Assembly (NCBI GenBank): GCA_019117525.1 | Contig: DWZO01000067.1 | Span: 18,505-82,504, forward strand | Direction: 5' to 3' | DNA length: 64,000 bases | DNA from: Allocoprobacillus merdigallinarum | GTDB lineage: Bacteria; Bacillota_I; Bacilli_A; Erysipelotrichales; Coprobacillaceae | Shown here: piece by piece, positions 7,612 to 15,248 of the stretch | Position numbering within the stretch: position 1 is the stretch's first letter | Layout of the letters: each line of letters starts with the position of its first letter | The notes under the pieces: generated by a model | What the model was told of the DNA's origin: nothing | Seen by the model: only the letters and a program-made list of their open reading frames with translations | Databases searched by the model: none | Translations under genes and position numbers: made by a program

Positions 7612-8982
7612 ATGGGAATTGGTATCATAGCTTTAGGGCTCTGGTTGCTTCTAGGCATTTCGTTTTCAATCAATAGCATAGCACTTTTTCCAGATGCTTT
7701 ATCAATGATGATTATTATGGTGGGAATTGTCATTGTTTTTAGAAGAGTGAAATCAAGAGAACTGTTGATATCTTTAGGATTATGGATAGTCAGTTTTGTA
7801 ATGGAACTGTTTCAATTGTATTTTTTCAACCAGTGGATTTGGTTACTAGCATTGGCATTTGTCTATATAGGGATTGATCATATAGCTGTTGATTATCCTG
7901 CTTTAAAAAAATATAGATATAGCTATCGTATATATTTGACAGTTTATGTGATCACTTTATTGTTGGGTGAATTGATTTTGAAAACAAATGAAGCATCTTT
8001 CATGCTAATAGTTATCTTTTTCATGGTTGTTTTAGAAATAGTTTTGATTATGGTTTTATATCATATGATCAAAATCAATCATTTTTTAGAAGAAGATTAT
8101 ATCCAAATCCATGTTCAATCTTTATCCTATTCATTTCATCAAAAAGCAATCATTATTGTTCTTTCTTTAGCGAGTCTTTTAGGTATTGTCTATATGAAAG
8201 ATGGCTTTTTAAAACAGATCCAACAGGAAGTTTTATATGAAGAATCATACTATTTAAAAGTGAACGAAGAAGATTATAAAATCTTGCCTTTTGGTTATCG
8301 AAAAGAACAACAGAGCACACTGTTTTTGGGAAGAGAAAGTGTATCCTATACACCGATTGAAATCTATATTCGTCAGGACTTATTCAAAGACTTAAGTCAA
8401 GTTGAATATCAGATTTTGAATTATGATCAGGTCATTGTCTCTTCATCAGGACCGTTTCAGACTGTTGAATATGAAGAAAGAGAAACGACACCATTTCCAG
8501 GTTATGTAGGTGTTTGTGTTCAAGATGATCGTTATAGTGAGATTCAAAATATTCAAGATTATACAGATGCCTTCAATTTTGTATTAAAACTTTATAATCA
8601 AAATGGCGAGTGTTATTATCAGCAGATGTCGACTTTAGAACAAGTTTCATCTCATAGTTATCGTTATGAAGATGAAAATATCTGTATGGAAAACCTGAAA
8701 TATGATATGAATGTTATCACTGATCCACCACCACAGATAACATTAAAACAAAATCAAGATCAGATAACAGATATCCTGTTTTATACAGTCAATGAAAATC
8801 AAGAAGAAAACTTGATTCTGATGTATAATAATGTTCTTGATCAAAATCGTTATGAACTTTTCTTCAATAAACGTTTTATTCATCAGCCATTGGATCATTT
8901 ATCAAAACTAAAAATAAAATATCAAGATGAAAATAATCAGGTTATTGATTCTTACATCTGTGAATTGGAGGAAGTCCTATGA
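7612..8982 (+). CDS. Polytopic membrane protein of LytTR cassette
   Basis: I do not recognise this 456-residue protein. It has about six hydrophobic segments in the first 200 residues (the first begins MGIGIIALGLWLLL, a later one IIIVLSLASLLGIVYM). A hydrophilic C-terminal region of about 250 residues follows, probably outside the membrane. AGAGGTG at 7600-7606 sets the start at ATG 7612. It overlaps the LytTR gene by 4 bp (ATGA), so the two are translationally coupled. A TATAAT at 7583-7588 precedes it. Its role is probably tied to the LytTR regulator, as sensor or target. Confidence 0.75.
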   Translation: MGIGIIALGLWLLLGISFSINSIALFPDALSMMIIMVGIVIVFRRVKSRELLISLGLWIVSFVMELFQLYFFNQWIWLLALAFVYIGIDHIAVDYPALKKYRYSYRIYLTVYVITLLLGELILKTNEASFMLIVIFFMVVLEIVLIMVLYHMIKINHFLEEDYIQIHVQSLSYSFHQKAIIIVLSLASLLGIVYMKDGFLKQIQQEVLYEESYYLKVNEEDYKILPFGYRKEQQSTLFLGRESVSYTPIEIYIRQDLFKDLSQVEYQILNYDQVIVSSSGPFQTVEYEERETTPFPGYVGVCVQDDRYSEIQNIQDYTDAFNFVLKLYNQNGECYYQQMSTLEQVSSHSYRYEDENICMENLKYDMNVITDPPPQITLKQNQDQITDILFYTVNENQEENLILMYNNVLDQNRYELFFNKRFIHQPLDHLSKLKIKYQDENNQVIDSYICELEEVL

Positions 8983-9485
8983 AAATCATATGTGCACCCG
9001 ATCATCTTGATACTTTAAAATCTATGCTAAGAGAATATCAGCAGTTAGATATTGTCATTGTAGAAAAAGGTTTTGATTATGAAGGTATGTGTTATTACTT
9101 TTCTATGGAACATATAGAAGATTTGATTTTATACTTACAGAGTTTGCATCAAAAATATGTTCTCTGTTATGCTGATGAAAAACAATACAAACTTTTACCT
9201 CAACAGATTGATTTTATTGAAGGTTATTCACAGGAAGCTTTTGTTCATAGTGAACATCTTCAATATCAGATCTATCAGAAGCTTTATGAATTAGAGGAAA
9301 AACTGAGACCTTATGGTTTTGTGAGAATTAATAAATCAACTTTGGTCAATATTCACAAGATAGAGAGTATTATACCAGAGGTTCAAAGAAGATATATTCT
9401 GACTTTAAAAAGTCAAAAAAAGCTGTTATTGACACGTTATTATGTAAAGGATTTTATGGAAACGTTAAGGAGGGATACTTTATGA
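8979..9485 (+). CDS. LytTR-domain transcriptional regulator
   Basis: 168 residues: a roughly 65-residue N-terminal part without the phospho-acceptor arrangement of a receiver domain, then a LytTR DNA-binding domain from about residue 70 (FVRINKSTLVNIHKIESI is diagnostic). Such receiver-less LytTR proteins are commonly controlled by an adjacent small membrane protein (LytTR regulatory systems such as HdrRM/BrsRM). The downstream gene overlaps by 4 bp and fits that partner. Control by sequestration at the membrane is an inference. Confidence 0.85.
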   Translation: MKIICAPDHLDTLKSMLREYQQLDIVIVEKGFDYEGMCYYFSMEHIEDLILYLQSLHQKYVLCYADEKQYKLLPQQIDFIEGYSQEAFVHSEHLQYQIYQKLYELEEKLRPYGFVRINKSTLVNIHKIESIIPEVQRRYILTLKSQKKLLLTRYYVKDFMETLRRDTL

Positions 9486-9838
9486 AAGAGAGAATAGGCA
9501 TTCATTATGGCATCAGCTTTATTTATCTGGTTATTATAAGAAATCTCTTAGGACAGGGATACCTTTATACAAACTATTCGTCTGCTTTTCAAAAGAGTCT
9601 GATTTATTGTTTGGTTTTATCAGCCTGCTTAACGATTTTGTTAGAAGCCTGGCAAATGTTTAAAGAAGTTTATATACATCGTTTCAAGATTCAAAAAGTC
9701 ATGGCTTTTCTATGTCTTATTGCTATGATTCTACTGGTTTATTTACATTCTTTATATTATAGTGCTATTATACTATTTCTTCTCTTTTATATATGTCGAG
9801 ATGGCTGGCGCTATTATCAAATGAATAAATCATTATAA
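9482..9838 (+). CDS. Small membrane partner of LytTR regulator
   Basis: 118 residues with four predicted hydrophobic segments (around residues 9-24, 38-56, 72-90 and 92-105). It overlaps the LytTR gene by ATGA. Size, topology and position match the membrane inhibitor proteins of LytTR regulatory systems (DUF3021-like), although I cannot confirm the family by eye. The last gene of the three-gene operon, it ends at a strong terminator. Confidence 0.7.
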   Translation: MKERIGIHYGISFIYLVIIRNLLGQGYLYTNYSSAFQKSLIYCLVLSACLTILLEAWQMFKEVYIHRFKIQKVMAFLCLIAMILLVYLHSLYYSAIILFLLFYICRDGWRYYQMNKSL

Positions 9839-9860
9839 AAAGGGCTAAGCCCTTTTTTTT
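9838..9860 (+). terminator. Intrinsic terminator of LytTR operon
   Basis: AAAGGGC-TAA-GCCCTTT followed by a run of T (to 9860). Confidence 0.85.
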
Positions 9861-9967
9861 GAATGTTATAAGCGTGTAGAATCTCTTTGAATCAGTTTTA
9901 TTCTTGTATAAATTATATCCAAAATAGATAGGGAAGGTGTATAATGAATGTATGGAGGTAAGGCTAT

Positions 9968-10927
9968 ATGATTCAATGGGGAATATTGGGAATAGGAAAT
10001 ATTGCCAAACGTTTTATAAAAAGTTTAGAAAAGAGTAAAAATGGTCAATTATATGCAGCTGCTTCTTATACAGAAAGCAAATGTGAGGAATTTTTAAAAG
10101 AACATCCGGATGTTAAGGTTTATCATGATTATGAAGATTTATTAAATGATGAAAATGTAGATGCTGTGTATTTGGCAATGAGGCATATTGATCATTATCG
10201 TTGGGCTAAAAAAGCTTTACAACATCATAAAGCTGTTCTTTGCGAAAAACCAGCGACACTTTATAAATGGCAAATGGAAGATTTAAAACAGGAAGCAATC
10301 AAGAATCAAACATTTTTTATGGAGGCCATGAAAACACGTTTTATTCCTTTGATTCAAGATATTAAGGATTGTTTAGAGAATAAAGAAATTGGTGAAATCT
10401 TAAGTGTTGAAACACGCTTTTGTTATGACAGGGATTATTTAGAAGGACATTATTTGTTTGATCAAGAACAAGGTGGTATTCTCAATGATGTTGGCAGCTA
10501 TAATGTGGCCAGCACTTTGGATTATATTCATTCTCCTATTGCTGCAATTGATTCTCTGGTACAATTTCGTTATGGTGTTGATAGTCATGAAAAGGTAACA
10601 ATCACTTTTGAAAGTGGACAAAAAGCTTTGATGGAAATGGCTTTTGATGAAAAGAAAGATCCTATCTTAGAAATAAAAGGAACTAAAGGAACAATTTTAG
10701 CACAACCTTTTTATCGTCCTACACAGGCTACGATTATTGATGCCACTAGAACAGCACATCAGATTGAAAAACCTTATATCAATGATGATTTCTTTGGTGA
10801 AATAGAAGAAGTTCATCGCTGTTTACAAGCGAAGCTCATAGAAAGTCCACGTATGAGTTTACAGGATTCTATTGATTGTATTGATATGATTGAAAAAATT
10901 CGACAGAATTTTCAAAAAGATGGTTAA
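9968..10927 (+). CDS. Gfo/Idh/MocA family oxidoreductase
   Basis: NAD(P)-dependent oxidoreductase of 319 residues. The N-terminal Rossmann motif is GILGIGNIAKRF, CEKPAT near residues 90-95 is the conserved EKP active-site segment, and a C-terminal alpha/beta domain follows (GGILNDVGSYNV). Members act on sugars, inositol or related diols; the substrate here is unknown and no catabolic neighbours help. GGAGG at 9955-9959 supports ATG 9968. Monocistronic, ending at a bidirectional terminator shared with luxS. Confidence 0.85.
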   Translation: MIQWGILGIGNIAKRFIKSLEKSKNGQLYAAASYTESKCEEFLKEHPDVKVYHDYEDLLNDENVDAVYLAMRHIDHYRWAKKALQHHKAVLCEKPATLYKWQMEDLKQEAIKNQTFFMEAMKTRFIPLIQDIKDCLENKEIGEILSVETRFCYDRDYLEGHYLFDQEQGGILNDVGSYNVASTLDYIHSPIAAIDSLVQFRYGVDSHEKVTITFESGQKALMEMAFDEKKDPILEIKGTKGTILAQPFYRPTQATIIDATRTAHQIEKPYINDDFFGEIEEVHRCLQAKLIESPRMSLQDSIDCIDMIEKIRQNFQKDG

Positions 10928-10967
10928 AAAGTATGTTATTTTGATAATGATGTTAGGATATCAAATA

Positions 10968-11008
10968 AAAGAATCTAAAAGAATGATATTTATTCTTTTA
11001 GATTCTTT
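10968..11008. terminator. Bidirectional terminator
   Basis: AAAGAATCTAAAAGAAT (10968-10984) / ATTCTTTTAGATTCTTT (10992-11008), a perfect 17-bp stem between the convergent oxidoreductase and luxS genes. Confidence 0.85.
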
Positions 11009-11014
11009 GTGTTT

Positions 11015-11461
11015 TTAAAGATAATGATATTCATGTTCCCATGAACTGTTTATAAAAAAGAGAGCGGCTTGTTTCGCTTTGGTTAAATCCATATAAGTAT
11101 AATTTCCACATTCTTCTTTTTTGGCACCAGGTATGTCCTGATCCCAACTCGCAATCTGTTCAAAAGTCGTTCTGACTAATGTTTTAACTGTTTCAAAATC
11201 TAAATCCTTTGTAATGAGATAAAACCCAGTCATACAACCCATAGGACCAAAATAAATAATTTTGTCTTTATAGATACCATTTCTTAAAAGTGTTGCCCCT
11301 ATATGTTCAATTGTATGAGCAGCTTTAGGATCTAAAGGTTCATCAACATTAGGCTCGCACATTCTGATATCATAAGTTGTCAGATGATCATCCATTCTTG
11401 AAATATAGACACCTTTTTTTAATTGAGTATGGTCAACACTAAAACTTGTAATTCTTTTCAT
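11015..11461 (-). CDS. luxS: S-ribosylhomocysteine lyase LuxS
   Basis: Cleaves S-ribosylhomocysteine to homocysteine and DPD, the AI-2 precursor, in methyl-cycle detoxification. 148 residues. The metal site is H49-x2-E52-H53 plus C118 in the ECGNY segment, with catalytic C76 in GPMGCMTGFYL; all are present. GAGGT seven bases before ATG 11461 decides the start; the frame continues 24 codons upstream without an SD. No pfs (methylthioadenosine nucleosidase) gene is adjacent. Confidence 0.95.
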   Translation of the reverse strand: MKRITSFSVDHTQLKKGVYISRMDDHLTTYDIRMCEPNVDEPLDPKAAHTIEHIGATLLRNGIYKDKIIYFGPMGCMTGFYLITKDLDFETVKTLVRTTFEQIASWDQDIPGAKKEECGNYTYMDLTKAKQAALFFINSSWEHEYHYL

Positions 11462-11538
11462 ATATTCATACCTCACTTTTTCATTCTTATTGTATAATAG
11501 TTTCTTTGATTTTTTCAAGGATGAAACATTCATTTCAT

Positions 11539-11567
11539 TTGTTTTTTAGAATTTTATTTTCTATAAT
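11539..11567 (+). promoter_or_regulatory. Promoter of NrdD-like small gene
   Basis: TTGTTT (11539-11544), 17-bp spacer, TATAAT (11562-11567), 23 bp before the start codon. Confidence 0.55.
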
Positions 11568-11590
11568 AAAATAAAGAGAAGGTGATGCGT

Positions 11591-11875
11591 ATGAAAGAAG
11601 TGATTGATCATGTTGATGTTGAAGTTTTGAATGGTGAAATGAGTGAAGATGAAATTAAGGAATATGTCCAATATGTCAAACAGAAATATCCTCATGAAAC
11701 TTTAACATCCCTAACATTAACAGTAGATGGAGAATTTGTTGATCTTCACTATTGTTTACAGCCAGAACCTATTCAAAGAATTCGACGTATTACAGGTTAT
11801 TTGGTAGGAACATTGGATCGCTTTAATGATGCCAAAAGAGCCGAGGAACATGATCGTGTGAAACATCAAGTTTAA
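11591..11875 (+). CDS. Stand-alone NrdD-type glycyl-radical domain protein
   Basis: 94 residues. The C-terminal half, RIRRITGYLVGTLDRFND followed by AKRAEEHDRVKH, matches the C-terminal end of class III anaerobic ribonucleotide reductase (NrdD). The glycine of R-x-T/C-G-Y-L carries the radical there; here it is G69. The N-terminal 60 residues carry no NrdD zinc ribbon and no catalytic barrel, so this is not a reductase by itself. It may be a spare-part domain, in the way YfiD/GrcA repairs pyruvate formate-lyase, or a diverged paralogue. AGAAGG at 11577-11582 supports ATG 11591. It is a single gene with its own promoter and terminator. Confidence 0.7.
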   Translation: MKEVIDHVDVEVLNGEMSEDEIKEYVQYVKQKYPHETLTSLTLTVDGEFVDLHYCLQPEPIQRIRRITGYLVGTLDRFNDAKRAEEHDRVKHQV

Positions 11876-11898
11876 AAAATGGAAAATATTGTATAGAG

Positions 11899-11934
11899 AA
11901 GTTGCGTAAAATACATTGATTATGCAACTTTTAT
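11899..11934 (+). terminator. Terminator, also carrying the next gene's -35 box
   Basis: AAGTTGCGTAA (11899-11909) / TTATGCAACTT (11920-11930), followed by TTTATTTT. The -35 of the polymerase promoter starts at 11916 within the loop. Confidence 0.7.
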
Positions 11935-11944
11935 TTTGTATAAT
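11916..11944 (+). promoter_or_regulatory. Promoter of polymerase/YolD operon
   Basis: TTGATT (11916-11921), 17-bp spacer, TATAAT (11939-11944). No LexA-type CGAAC-N4-GTTCG box was seen here, so SOS control is not supported by the visible sequence. Confidence 0.65.
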
Positions 11945-11969
11945 AACTTTGTTAGGTGGTGAGTTGTGT

Positions 11970-13223
11970 ATGAGATATTATTTATGCATTGATTTTAAAA
12001 CCTTTTATGCTTCGGTAGAATGTGTAGAAAGAGGGCTAGATCCTTACAAAGTCAATCTTGTTGTTGCGGATATTTCAAGAGGAAAGAGTACAATCTGTTT
12101 AGCTGTTTCTCCACATATGAAGGAGTTAGGAGTGAAAAATAGATGTCGTTTATTTGAAATACCAAAGCATATTCATTATATTGTAGCTAAACCAAGGATG
12201 AAACTTTATATGGAATATTCAGCTAATATTTATGGTTTGTATTTAAAATATTTAAGTCAGGAAGATATTTATGTGTATTCTATTGATGAGGCTTTTTTAG
12301 ATGTCACAGAATATCTGAATTTCTATCATAAAAACGCTCAAGAAATAGCGCAGATGATTATAGATGATGTTTATAGAACAACGGGAATTCCAGCTACATG
12401 TGGTATTGGAACGAATCTTTATTTAGCTAAAGTGGCTTTAGATATTACCGCCAAGCATGTCAAAAGTCATATGGCTTATTTGGATGAACAAATATATCAA
12501 AAGACATTATGGGAACATACGCCACTCACAGATTTTTGGCAAGTGGGCAGAGGAATCGCCAAGCGTTTATATAAATTAGGCATTGTCAATATGAAAGGAA
12601 TAGCACATTGTCCTGAAGATATCTTGTATAAAGAGTTTGGTGTGAATGCACGTTTTTTAATTCGTCATGCTTGGGGCAAAGAACCTGTAACTATTCAACA
12701 AATTAAAAATTATCAGCCAAAGCATCGTTCTATATCCAATGGACAGGTTCTATTTGGAGAATATCGTGATCAGGATGCTTTACTGGTTTTAAAAGAAATG
12801 GTGGAGGATAATGTTTTAACACTGGTTGAACAGGGACTTGTGACCAATCATATTTCTTTACATATTAGATATGTTGATGCTTCACTTCCGTCTACGGGTG
12901 GTAGTCGTAAAATTTCAGTTGTGACAAATTCTTATCGTCTGTTGGTTAAGGAGTTTATTGACTTATTTGAGTCTACAACATTTAAAAGTCAAAAGATTAG
13001 AAAGATTTCTATTGGTTTTGGTCAAGTTATTGATGAAAGGTATGAAGCCTATGACTTGTTTACTGACTATGAAGAAGTACTGAAAGAAAGACAGTTACAA
13101 CAATCTATTATTCAAATTAAAAATAAGTATGGCAAGAATGCTGTTTTGAAAGCCATGAATGTTTTAGATAAAGCCACTGCAAAACAGCGACATCAGTTAA
13201 TAGGAGGGCATAATGCAGAATAA
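11970..13223 (+). CDS. Y-family DNA polymerase (UmuC/DinB-like)
   Basis: Translesion DNA polymerase of 417 residues. The N-terminal CIDFKTFYASVEC gives the first catalytic Asp and steric-gate region, and YSIDEAFLDVT carries the Asp-Glu pair. A helix-hairpin-helix region (FWQVGRGIAKRLYKLGI) and a little-finger domain follow. It resembles the B. subtilis YqjW/UvrX group (UV-damage repair proteins) because a YolD-like gene follows with 11-bp overlap. GGTGGTGAG before ATG 11970 sets the start. Confidence 0.9.
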   Translation: MRYYLCIDFKTFYASVECVERGLDPYKVNLVVADISRGKSTICLAVSPHMKELGVKNRCRLFEIPKHIHYIVAKPRMKLYMEYSANIYGLYLKYLSQEDIYVYSIDEAFLDVTEYLNFYHKNAQEIAQMIIDDVYRTTGIPATCGIGTNLYLAKVALDITAKHVKSHMAYLDEQIYQKTLWEHTPLTDFWQVGRGIAKRLYKLGIVNMKGIAHCPEDILYKEFGVNARFLIRHAWGKEPVTIQQIKNYQPKHRSISNGQVLFGEYRDQDALLVLKEMVEDNVLTLVEQGLVTNHISLHIRYVDASLPSTGGSRKISVVTNSYRLLVKEFIDLFESTTFKSQKIRKISIGFGQVIDERYEAYDLFTDYEEVLKERQLQQSIIQIKNKYGKNAVLKAMNVLDKATAKQRHQLIGGHNAE

Positions 13224-13527
13224 AAATCATGATGATGCAGTAGAATTTCAACCATTTGATTCTTTACGTGGATTTAGAGAATATCTTCATGAAAAGGAAA
13301 GACAACCTGTTTATAAAAAAGAATTAATGGAAGATGAATGTGAAAGATTGAATCGTTTATTTCAACAGCTTCAAAAAGGTATGTCTGTGAAAATTGTTTA
13401 TTATACACACCAGCAATATCAGACATTACAAGGAATGATTACAAAAATAGATGCAGAATATCATAAAGTCTTATTTATTGATGATCAAAGAATTGAATTT
13501 TATGATATTAGAGATATTTCTTTTTAA
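13213..13527 (+). CDS. YolD-like protein
   Basis: 104 residues, YolD/YqjX-like family, commonly paired with a Y-family polymerase. FQPFDSLRGFREYLHEKE forms the N-terminal helix and an OB-like beta region follows (VKIVYYTHQQYQTLQG). AGGAGG at 13203-13208 precedes ATG 13213, inside the end of the polymerase gene. It probably regulates or assists translesion synthesis; the mechanism is not known from the sequence. Confidence 0.85.
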   Translation: MQNKNHDDAVEFQPFDSLRGFREYLHEKERQPVYKKELMEDECERLNRLFQQLQKGMSVKIVYYTHQQYQTLQGMITKIDAEYHKVLFIDDQRIEFYDIRDISF

Positions 13528-13536
13528 TTTATTGTA

Positions 13537-13544
13537 TAATGATA
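13537..13544. repeat. Target-site duplication, left copy
   Basis: TAATGATA directly abuts the left end of the insertion sequence; the identical 8 bp follow the right end at 15226-15233. It overlaps a TATAAT (13535-13540). Confidence 0.9.
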
Positions 13545-13558
13545 GGTAGTGTCAAATA

Positions 13559-13589
13559 AGTTATGAAAAAATGAATTTTTTTCATAACT
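13559..13589. terminator. Hairpin at IS left end
   Basis: AGTTATGAAAAAA pairs with TTTTTTCATAACT. The stop codon of the transposase overlaps the stem, so it can terminate transcription in either direction at the element edge. Confidence 0.6.
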
Positions 13590-15033
13590 AGAATTCCATA
13601 GTCGATTCTATGTAGTAGTTCATTGCTTCATCCAGTAATATATTCCATTTGCTTGGCATATTATGTATCTTTTTAAGACAATCCAGTTCTACAGGTGGCT
13701 TATAGCCAAGTGTTGTATGATTTCTTAAAAAATTAAAGTATGTCGTGAATAGACACATGAAATCATTTGCACTTTCAAGTGAGTTGAATCCATTCTTAAT
13801 GGCATATGAATACTTGAATGTTCTATTTAGTCGCTCAATGATTTGCTTGGCAGGACGATGTTCCTTTGATACAGGATCATCATTCGTAAGTCCAATAACC
13901 TGTGTGACCCTGAAAAAGATACGCTTAAGCTGAAAATACTGCTGAGCAGCCTTGTATATTGGATTGCCATCAACGACAAATTCAAGATTTTCTGGTATTT
14001 CCTTGAATTTTCTCAAAACAGAATAGAAGGCATCAATGGCACTGAAGGTATCACGATTCATGTATATTCTATAGGATGTAATGATTTTCTTTTTGACATC
14101 GCACATGAAGAAGACATAGGCTTTCTTGCCAAGAACCTTGACATAGGTTTCATCGCCACATTGATAATCATTGAGATCATGCTTGAAATGATCCATCCAT
14201 GGAAAAAGAAGATGACTTGCAGCCTGAGCATAGTTGGCAATTGTCTGATGAGATATTTTAATGTCATGAACTTCATATAGAATAAGTGCGGTTTTTCTTA
14301 AAGAAAGGCCATAATTAACGTAATAAGTCAAAACAAGACCTAAGACATGTTTAGAATTACGAATACGAGAAAGATCAACTTTAGAAGGCTCAATTCTCAG
14401 TTGAACTTTTTCAAGCATATCTAGTGAAGCATTGAAGATACGGGTGATGTAATGAAGGGAAAAGGCAGAAGGATTTTGTTTATATTTTGCTTTGTCCTCT
14501 TTGGAAAGTTTTTTCAGTTCGGCCTTATAGTGAGAACATTTAGGATTCGTACACTTATATATATCAAAGTGATTTCTTGACTTGATGAGTGACAACTTTG
14601 AACCACAATGGGGACATTTTCTGACAATCTGCTGAGAATAGGTTTTTTGAGTGGAAAAAGTTTTTTCACAGACCTTGCATCTGATTTGAGTTCTTTTATC
14701 GCCATTATTATAGGAAAGGTATTCATGAGTTGCCCCACAATGAGGGCAAACAGTTCCCTTAGGAGGATAAGACTTGCCTTCATGTCTAAAGACAGGCTTA
14801 AGAGGTTTGTTGTGTTTAAGTTCATAGATAGCCTTGGCTTCATCAAAAGGGATGGGTAGATGTCCGGGCTCTATGACAGGCAGGGGATGGACCTTGAATC
14901 TCCTGTAGGCTTCGCTTGAAGAAGAAGGATTAGGATCGCTTGGAAGGAATTTCAGGAGAAAGCATTCAAATTTATATAAAAGTTTCTTAATGATATTTAA
15001 AAAATGAATAATTAATGATATAATCTTGACCAT
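13588..15033 (-). CDS. DDE transposase with two zinc ribbons
   Basis: 481 residues. Two Cys4 zinc ribbons (CPHCG...CKVC near residues 96-122; CPHCG...C-x4-C near 140-166) precede a helix-turn-helix region (LSLRKTALILYEVHDIKISH). An RNase-H-like catalytic domain follows with D294 (CGDETYVKV), D355 (FVVDGNP) and E400 (IIERLNRTFK). All three catalytic acids and the full length are present, so it is probably active. AGGAGG lies 8 nt before ATG 15033, and the SD-start region is the 3' arm of a 10-bp hairpin. Confidence 0.92.
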   Translation of the reverse strand: MVKIISLIIHFLNIIKKLLYKFECFLLKFLPSDPNPSSSSEAYRRFKVHPLPVIEPGHLPIPFDEAKAIYELKHNKPLKPVFRHEGKSYPPKGTVCPHCGATHEYLSYNNGDKRTQIRCKVCEKTFSTQKTYSQQIVRKCPHCGSKLSLIKSRNHFDIYKCTNPKCSHYKAELKKLSKEDKAKYKQNPSAFSLHYITRIFNASLDMLEKVQLRIEPSKVDLSRIRNSKHVLGLVLTYYVNYGLSLRKTALILYEVHDIKISHQTIANYAQAASHLLFPWMDHFKHDLNDYQCGDETYVKVLGKKAYVFFMCDVKKKIITSYRIYMNRDTFSAIDAFYSVLRKFKEIPENLEFVVDGNPIYKAAQQYFQLKRIFFRVTQVIGLTNDDPVSKEHRPAKQIIERLNRTFKYSYAIKNGFNSLESANDFMCLFTTYFNFLRNHTTLGYKPPVELDCLKKIHNMPSKWNILLDEAMNYYIESTMEF

Positions 15034-15089
15034 GGTAATAACCTCCTATTATTGTGGTGTGGTAACTTCATTATAGAACGGTTATTACC
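15034..15089 (-). promoter_or_regulatory. Hairpin masking transposase translation start
   Basis: Read on the minus strand, GGTAATAACC (15089-15080) pairs with GGTTATTACC (15043-15034). The second arm covers the end of the SD and the bases up to the ATG. A TATAAT at 15075-15070 lies in the loop, so a transcript started there would lack the first arm and stay translatable. Read-through transcripts from outside would fold and be silenced. The promoter's -35 is weak, so this arrangement is an inference. Confidence 0.5.
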
Positions 15090-15225
15090 TTTTTGTATAG
15101 AAAGAAAGGTCAAGTTTATAGATTAATTTCAGGGGGAAATTAATCAGAATAGATAAAAAACCAAGGTAGAATGAGGTTTATAGTTCATTTATAAATAAAA
15201 TAAACTAACTATTTTTGACACTACC

Positions 15226-15233
15226 TAATGATA
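15226..15233. repeat. Target-site duplication, right copy
   Basis: TAATGATA, identical to 13537-13544. Confidence 0.9.
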
Positions 15234-15248
15234 TTAGGGTGATAAAAT

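Larger units (their letters stand above)
13545..15225 (-). mobile_element. Complete insertion sequence, 1681 bp
   Basis: Terminal inverted repeats start GGTAGTGTCAAA at both ends: perfect 12 bp, and similar for about 7 more bases (TAAGTTA versus AATAGTTA). Flanking 8-bp direct repeats TAATGATA show a clean, recent transposition. It encodes one DDE transposase on the minus strand. The 8-bp duplication, the GG-initiated ends and the catalytic domain resemble the IS6/IS240 type, but the protein is about twice as long and has two zinc ribbons. I leave the IS family open. Confidence 0.93.
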
